Shown here: piece by piece, positions 42,472 through 45,113 of the stretch | Layout of the letters: every line of letters starts with the position of its first letter | Position numbering within the stretch: the first letter of the stretch is position 1 | DNA from: Neisseria montereyensis | GTDB taxonomy: Bacteria; Pseudomonadota; Gammaproteobacteria; Burkholderiales; Neisseriaceae | Reading direction: 5' to 3' | DNA: 45,113 nt | NCBI RefSeq assembly: GCF_024834045.1 | Contig: NZ_JANUXW010000013.1 | Span: 1-45,113 of the forward strand | Notes under the pieces: generated by a model | Seen by the model: only the letters and a program-made list of their open reading frames with translations | What the model was told of the DNA's origin: nothing | Database searches by the model: none | Made by a program: the position numbers and the translations under genes

Positions 42472-43746
42472 ATGAAGAAAACTTTATTGGCCGTTACTGC
42501 AGCGGTTTTAGGCTTAAGTGCATGTAGCAATTTAAATAATAAAACGCCGCAAGAAATGATGACCATTTCGATGGAACGAAGCCTCACAAAAGATTACAGC
42601 TACAATTTTGAAAGCAATGCACGCTTTTTCTTAAGTGATAAAGATAAAGGTTTAGCTCCCGAAATGGCGGCTGAAATGGCAGCCGAAACAGAAAAAAAAT
42701 TTCATGATAAGCTGGATAATTCTGAATCAGAGATAGAATTATCTGAAATCCATGATTTGATAAAAGAAAGATTTGGTAGAACAGTGGTGGATTTTGCACA
42801 AAGCCGCCCTGTTATGACGGAATATTTTCAAAATGTACAGATCAATATGAAAGGTGCTGTGGATTTACATGCTGAAAAAATAGAGTTTATTCCCGAAATT
42901 GTGAATAACAATAAAAATGAATACAGCAAAATACAAATTCCGATGCTTTTAGATGGAAAAAATATGACGGTAACAGTGGATTTACCCGCCACTTTGCCAA
43001 TGTTGTTGGATATTTTTCTAGAGAATAAAGAATTAACCCAAAGATTGGCAGGGCAGGGTATCCGGCTTGATTGGAAAGACTTGGATAAAGCAGAAATCCC
43101 TCTACGCTCCGCTATTAAAGCATTTATTAAATCAAGTTATACCGCATACAAAGACATTCCGTCCGATGCCTATCAATTAATCGATATGGACAAATTTGGT
43201 AGACAGGCCGGTGCCAAATATCACATTAATATTATATGGAATAATGAAAACCTAAAAACATACTACGATAATCTTTATCGCGACTTCGATAATGAACTGA
43301 CCCGCATGCAGCAAGAAGATTTTGAAAAAGGGGCAACTGAAGAAGGATATCAACAGGTGCATGAAATTGTTGCGAAGATATTCGGAAAAACAACAGAACA
43401 AGATGCCGATAGTGGAAGCTATACTTTCAATTTCTTTGAAAGAATATTCGGCAGCCCTATGATTGAAAGCATCTATTTAGACGGCAAAGGCCGTATGGTT
43501 GCCCGTCGTACTTACTCACAGGTTAATGGTGAAGAAAAAGCGATTAATATTGAAATGTCGACGCGCTTAAACCATTTTGGTAATCCGGTGTTTACATTCC
43601 AGCCTGATCAAGAAAAAGTTGTAACCTTGCCTGAATTAATAGGTGCATTCAAATTAGGCCCGACTAATGTAGATGAAGATCAAGAAGAAGATGATGAAAA
43701 TATTAGATCTCTGAATACATTTGAAGGCGAAGAAATACAAGAATAA
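42472..43746 (+). CDS. Large predicted lipoprotein, function unknown
   Basis: I do not recognise this 424-residue protein. It has a signal peptide MKKTLLAVTAAVLGLSAC with lipobox LSAC (Cys18), then a mostly soluble, charged body with no membrane segments. It ends in an acidic tail (DEDQEEDDEN, then GEEIQE). The AEMAAEMAAET stretch is a short internal repeat. An outer- or inner-membrane lipoprotein facing the periplasm or surface is likely. AAAGGTAAAAATA precedes the ATG. It is separated from the next gene by a terminator. Confidence 0.75.
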   Translation: MKKTLLAVTAAVLGLSACSNLNNKTPQEMMTISMERSLTKDYSYNFESNARFFLSDKDKGLAPEMAAEMAAETEKKFHDKLDNSESEIELSEIHDLIKERFGRTVVDFAQSRPVMTEYFQNVQINMKGAVDLHAEKIEFIPEIVNNNKNEYSKIQIPMLLDGKNMTVTVDLPATLPMLLDIFLENKELTQRLAGQGIRLDWKDLDKAEIPLRSAIKAFIKSSYTAYKDIPSDAYQLIDMDKFGRQAGAKYHINIIWNNENLKTYYDNLYRDFDNELTRMQQEDFEKGATEEGYQQVHEIVAKIFGKTTEQDADSGSYTFNFFERIFGSPMIESIYLDGKGRMVARRTYSQVNGEEKAINIEMSTRLNHFGNPVFTFQPDQEKVVTLPELIGAFKLGPTNVDEDQEEDDENIRSLNTFEGEEIQE

Positions 43747-43759
43747 TCACTAATATGCT

Positions 43760-43790
43760 TAGGCCGTCTGAAATTTTTCAGACGGCTTTT
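43760..43790 (+). terminator. Inverted DUS terminator after the large lipoprotein gene
   Basis: AGGCCGTCTGAAA and TTTTTCAGACGGCTTTTT pair, with a T-run, 14 nt past the lipoprotein stop. Confidence 0.75.
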
Positions 43791-43937
43791 TATTTGGGAT
43801 TTAATAAGTAGTTTTATATTGCGGGCGTCTCGATTGATGTGATGGGGATATACAGATTGGTTTTATCGATAGTGAAAAATATGGCCGTCTGAAAAATAGC
43901 AGTTTCCGGTTTTATATGGGTTATCAATATTTAATAG

Positions 43938-44003
43938 TTTCTTATTAAGAAATGAATATTCAATAAAATAGCTATTTATCAACCATTAGTTATTTCATAC
44001 AAT
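43938..44003 (+). promoter_or_regulatory. Palindrome-promoter cassette of small secreted gene copy 2
   Basis: TTTCTTATTAAGAAA (43938-43952), 22 nt, TTTATC (43975-43980), 17 nt, TACAAT (43998-44003), then ACACACA. The element order and spacings are the same as at the other two paralogues. Confidence 0.65.
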
Positions 44004-44019
44004 ACACACATCAACAAAA

Positions 44020-44046
44020 CAGGCAGCCGATAAAAAACATTGCCTG
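44020..44046 (+). promoter_or_regulatory. 5' leader hairpin of small secreted gene copy 2
   Basis: CAGGCA (44020-44025) and TGCCTG (44041-44046) can pair in the leader between the promoter and the start codon. The copy-1 leader is identical, and the third paralogue has a different stem at the equivalent place (44618-44639: CGGCA/TGCCG). Confidence 0.4.
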
Positions 44047-44087
44047 ATATTTAAAACCCAATAAAAATACACATGAGGACAATGATC

Positions 44088-44342
44088 ATGAAAAAAACAA
44101 TCTTTACTTTCGCCGCTTTAGCTACTCTTGTTACTTCTTTCGCTTCTGCCAAAGGCGCCCATATGCCGGCATATAACCATGCCAACGATTCAGGCTCGAT
44201 TGCCGGTTTAGAGCAAGTTTCACATAACGGTCCGGTAGTGGTTACTAAAGATGATGATATGGTTAGATTTGTTTTTCCCGGTAGCACTGGTGAAAAAGAA
44301 ATTGCTGGTTACGAATATTTAGGCCGTACCGAAGCCCGTTAA
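44088..44342 (+). CDS. Small secreted protein, GAHMP/HANDSG family, copy 2
   Basis: This 84-residue protein has a coding sequence identical to that at 27154-27408: a 21-residue signal peptide ending ASA and a mature GAHMPAYNHANDSGSIAGL...YLGRTEAR. It lies 345 nt upstream of the third paralogue and downstream of a terminator, so it is a separate transcription unit. The function is not recognised. Alanine/leucine signal peptides of this kind predict export by Sec and cleavage by signal peptidase I. Confidence 0.8.
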   Translation: MKKTIFTFAALATLVTSFASAKGAHMPAYNHANDSGSIAGLEQVSHNGPVVVTKDDDMVRFVFPGSTGEKEIAGYEYLGRTEAR

Positions 44343-44360
44343 TCAATACAATATTAAAAA

Positions 44361-44400
44361 CAGGCCGTCTGAAAGCAGGTAAAACTTTCAGACGGCCTGT
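44361..44400 (+). terminator. Inverted DUS terminator of small secreted gene copy 2
   Basis: CAGGCCGTCTGAAAG and CTTTCAGACGGCCTG flank a loop 19 nt past the stop. It is identical to the arms at 27098-27134. Confidence 0.75.
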
Positions 44401-44531
44401 TTATATAGGTTGATTTTATAGTGAATTATGAATAAGCATAAGTTGTTTGGAAAATCAGATTTTTAATCTTGCATGGCTGAATATGGATTTAAAAAATCAT
44501 AATGGTTATAGAGGGTATCATCCTTTAATCA

Positions 44532-44597
44532 TTTCTCATTAAGAAACGAATGTTAAATGAAAATGGTATTTATCGGGGATGTGTTGTTTTATACAAT
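44532..44597 (+). promoter_or_regulatory. Palindrome-promoter cassette of the third small secreted gene
   Basis: TTTCTCATTAAGAAA (44532-44546, one arm mismatch), 22 nt, TTTATC (44569-44574), 17 nt, TACAAT (44592-44597), then ACACACAC. The sequence between the elements has diverged from the other copies while the elements and spacings are kept, which supports function. Confidence 0.65.
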
Positions 44598-44686
44598 ACA
44601 CACACAAACAAGACAGACGGCAGATTTCAAATGTTGCCGAATGCTAAACTAAATGCCAAACACATATACGTCAGAGGATTTTCATT

Positions 44687-44947
44687 ATGAAAAAAACCGT
44701 ACTTACTTTCGCCGCTTTAGCTACTTTCGCCGCTTCTTTTGCTTCCGCCCGCGGCGCTCATATGCCTAAATATGACCATGCTAACGATTCAGGCCCGATT
44801 GCAGGGTTACAAGCAGTGCAACATGAAGGTATGATTCGCGCGCGTAAAAATGATGACAGCGTTAAATTTATTGCGCCCCGTGGACAAACTTCCGATGCGG
44901 TTTTCCAATACCACTATGACCACTTAGGCCGTACCGAAAGCCGCTAA
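44687..44947 (+). CDS. Small secreted protein, GAHMP/HANDSG family, third paralogue
   Basis: This 86-residue protein is MKKTVLTFAALATFAASFASA with a mature part of about 65 residues starting RGAHMPKYDHANDSGPIAGL, then KNDDSVKFIAP and YDHLGRTESR. Compared with the other two it keeps GAHMPxYxHANDSGxIAGL, a DDxVxF core and the LGRTExR end; the middle differs. AGAGGA stands eight bases before the ATG. Its terminator half-site is cut short by the IS insertion 40 nt downstream. Function is unknown. Confidence 0.8.
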   Translation: MKKTVLTFAALATFAASFASARGAHMPKYDHANDSGPIAGLQAVQHEGMIRARKNDDSVKFIAPRGQTSDAVFQYHYDHLGRTESR

Positions 44948-44987
44948 TAAATATTGACTACAAGATTAAAAAGGCCGTCTGAAACCT

Positions 44988-45113
44988 TGAACTGCACCCC
45001 AAAAGTTGGACACCCCTCCAACCCATTAAGGTGCAGTTTTCTTATGAGCAAATATACATTAGACTTTAAATACCAAGCCGTACAATATTATCAGTGTGTA
45101 CGCAGCCAACAGC
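44988..45113 (+). mobile_element. IS3-family insertion sequence, orfA-proximal end (partial)
   Basis: The end begins TGAACTGCACCCC, the inverted repeat, with the orfA start 56 nt inside. It mirrors bases 1-124. The insertion falls right after a lone DUS (44971-44983) that probably formed half of a terminator for the gene before it. Confidence 0.8.
45044..45113 (+). CDS. IS3-family transposase OrfA, N-terminal fragment
   Basis: ATG at 45044 opens MSKYTLDFKYQAVQYYQ then CVRSQQ, cut by the window end. It matches the fragment at 1-68 except Cys for Arg at residue 18, caused by two base changes (CGCG against TGTG). Confidence 0.7.
   Translation, partial: MSKYTLDFKYQAVQYYQCVRSQQ

Larger units (their letters stand above)
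43760..44400 (+). repeat. Long inverted duplication, right copy
   Basis: This is the counterpart of 27098-27738 in the opposite orientation, 16 kb away. The first terminator and upstream region differ at about a dozen positions. The stretch from the promoter -10 through the gene and its terminator is identical. Outside the terminators the sequences are unrelated (TTTATATAGG here, ATTTCTTATC there). Confidence 0.9.

Noticed and set aside
1-45113. CRISPR arrays, tRNA or rRNA genes, prophage genes
   Set aside because: I found no evenly spaced direct repeats, no cloverleaf-like sequence with a CCA-adjacent T-loop, and no phage structural genes. The many short repeats are DUS copies.

Overview
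The window reads as a chromosomal contig from Neisseria or a very close relative. Dozens of copies of the 12/13-mer AGGCCGTCTGAAA (the AG variant of the neisserial DNA uptake sequence, DUS) lie between genes, often as inverted pairs that double as terminators. Several genes also match neisserial signatures: a GNA33-type MltA, the GNA1162/DUF4810/CsgG lipoprotein operon, and fbp and lpxC. Intergenic DNA is very AT-rich. Both ends of the window stop inside an IS3-family element, with the two copies facing outward, so the contig was probably broken at repeated IS copies.

Layout. 0.3-8 kb, almost all minus strand: tsaC, purD, a YigZ/IMPACT protein, threonine aldolase, etfBA, heptosyltransferase waaC and a nicotinamidase, with two perfect ParB (parS) sites. 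8-11 kb, plus strand: trmO and an RNase II-family exonuclease. 11-12.3 kb: two tandem orphan epsilon-type antitoxin genes and an unknown small protein. 12.3-18.4 kb: a HemJ-like membrane protein, a CYTH phosphatase, a DUF218 protein, and an envelope cluster of lipoproteins, an OmpA-like lipoprotein, a YiiX-type amidase and MltA. 18.6-22.2 kb: the complete efeUOB iron/haem uptake operon. 22.2-25.1 kb: an ArsR-type regulator with a rhodanese membrane protein behind a long AT palindrome, then ggt. 25.6-27.1 kb: gnd, broken near its end by a 2-base frameshift. 27.1-33.4 kb: a small secreted protein gene, DegV, folA, a LOG-family protein, an M48 protease, a candidate small RNA, a hydroxyacid dehydrogenase and an FKBP isomerase. 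33.5-38 kb: the GNA1162 operon, gapA and lpxC. 38.2-40.8 kb: an accessory islet with a complete epsilon/zeta toxin-antitoxin pair, a PhnA-like protein and a very AT-rich DUF1643-like gene. 40.8-45 kb: mnmE, an unknown lipoprotein and two more small secreted protein genes before the IS.

The most unusual signal is a family of three small secreted proteins (84, 84 and 86 aa). Each sits behind the same regulatory cassette with identical spacing: a 15-bp palindrome, 22 nt, TTTATC, 17 nt, TACAAT. Two of the three lie in a roughly 640-bp inverted duplication whose promoter-to-terminator core is identical. Second is the antitoxin arrangement: two toxin-less epsilon paralogues 27 kb from an intact epsilon/zeta pair. 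The two parS sites suggest the window lies in the origin-proximal part of the chromosome. Functional links inside the window include t6A tRNA modification (tsaC, trmO) and envelope biogenesis (waaC, lpxC, mltA, lipoproteins).
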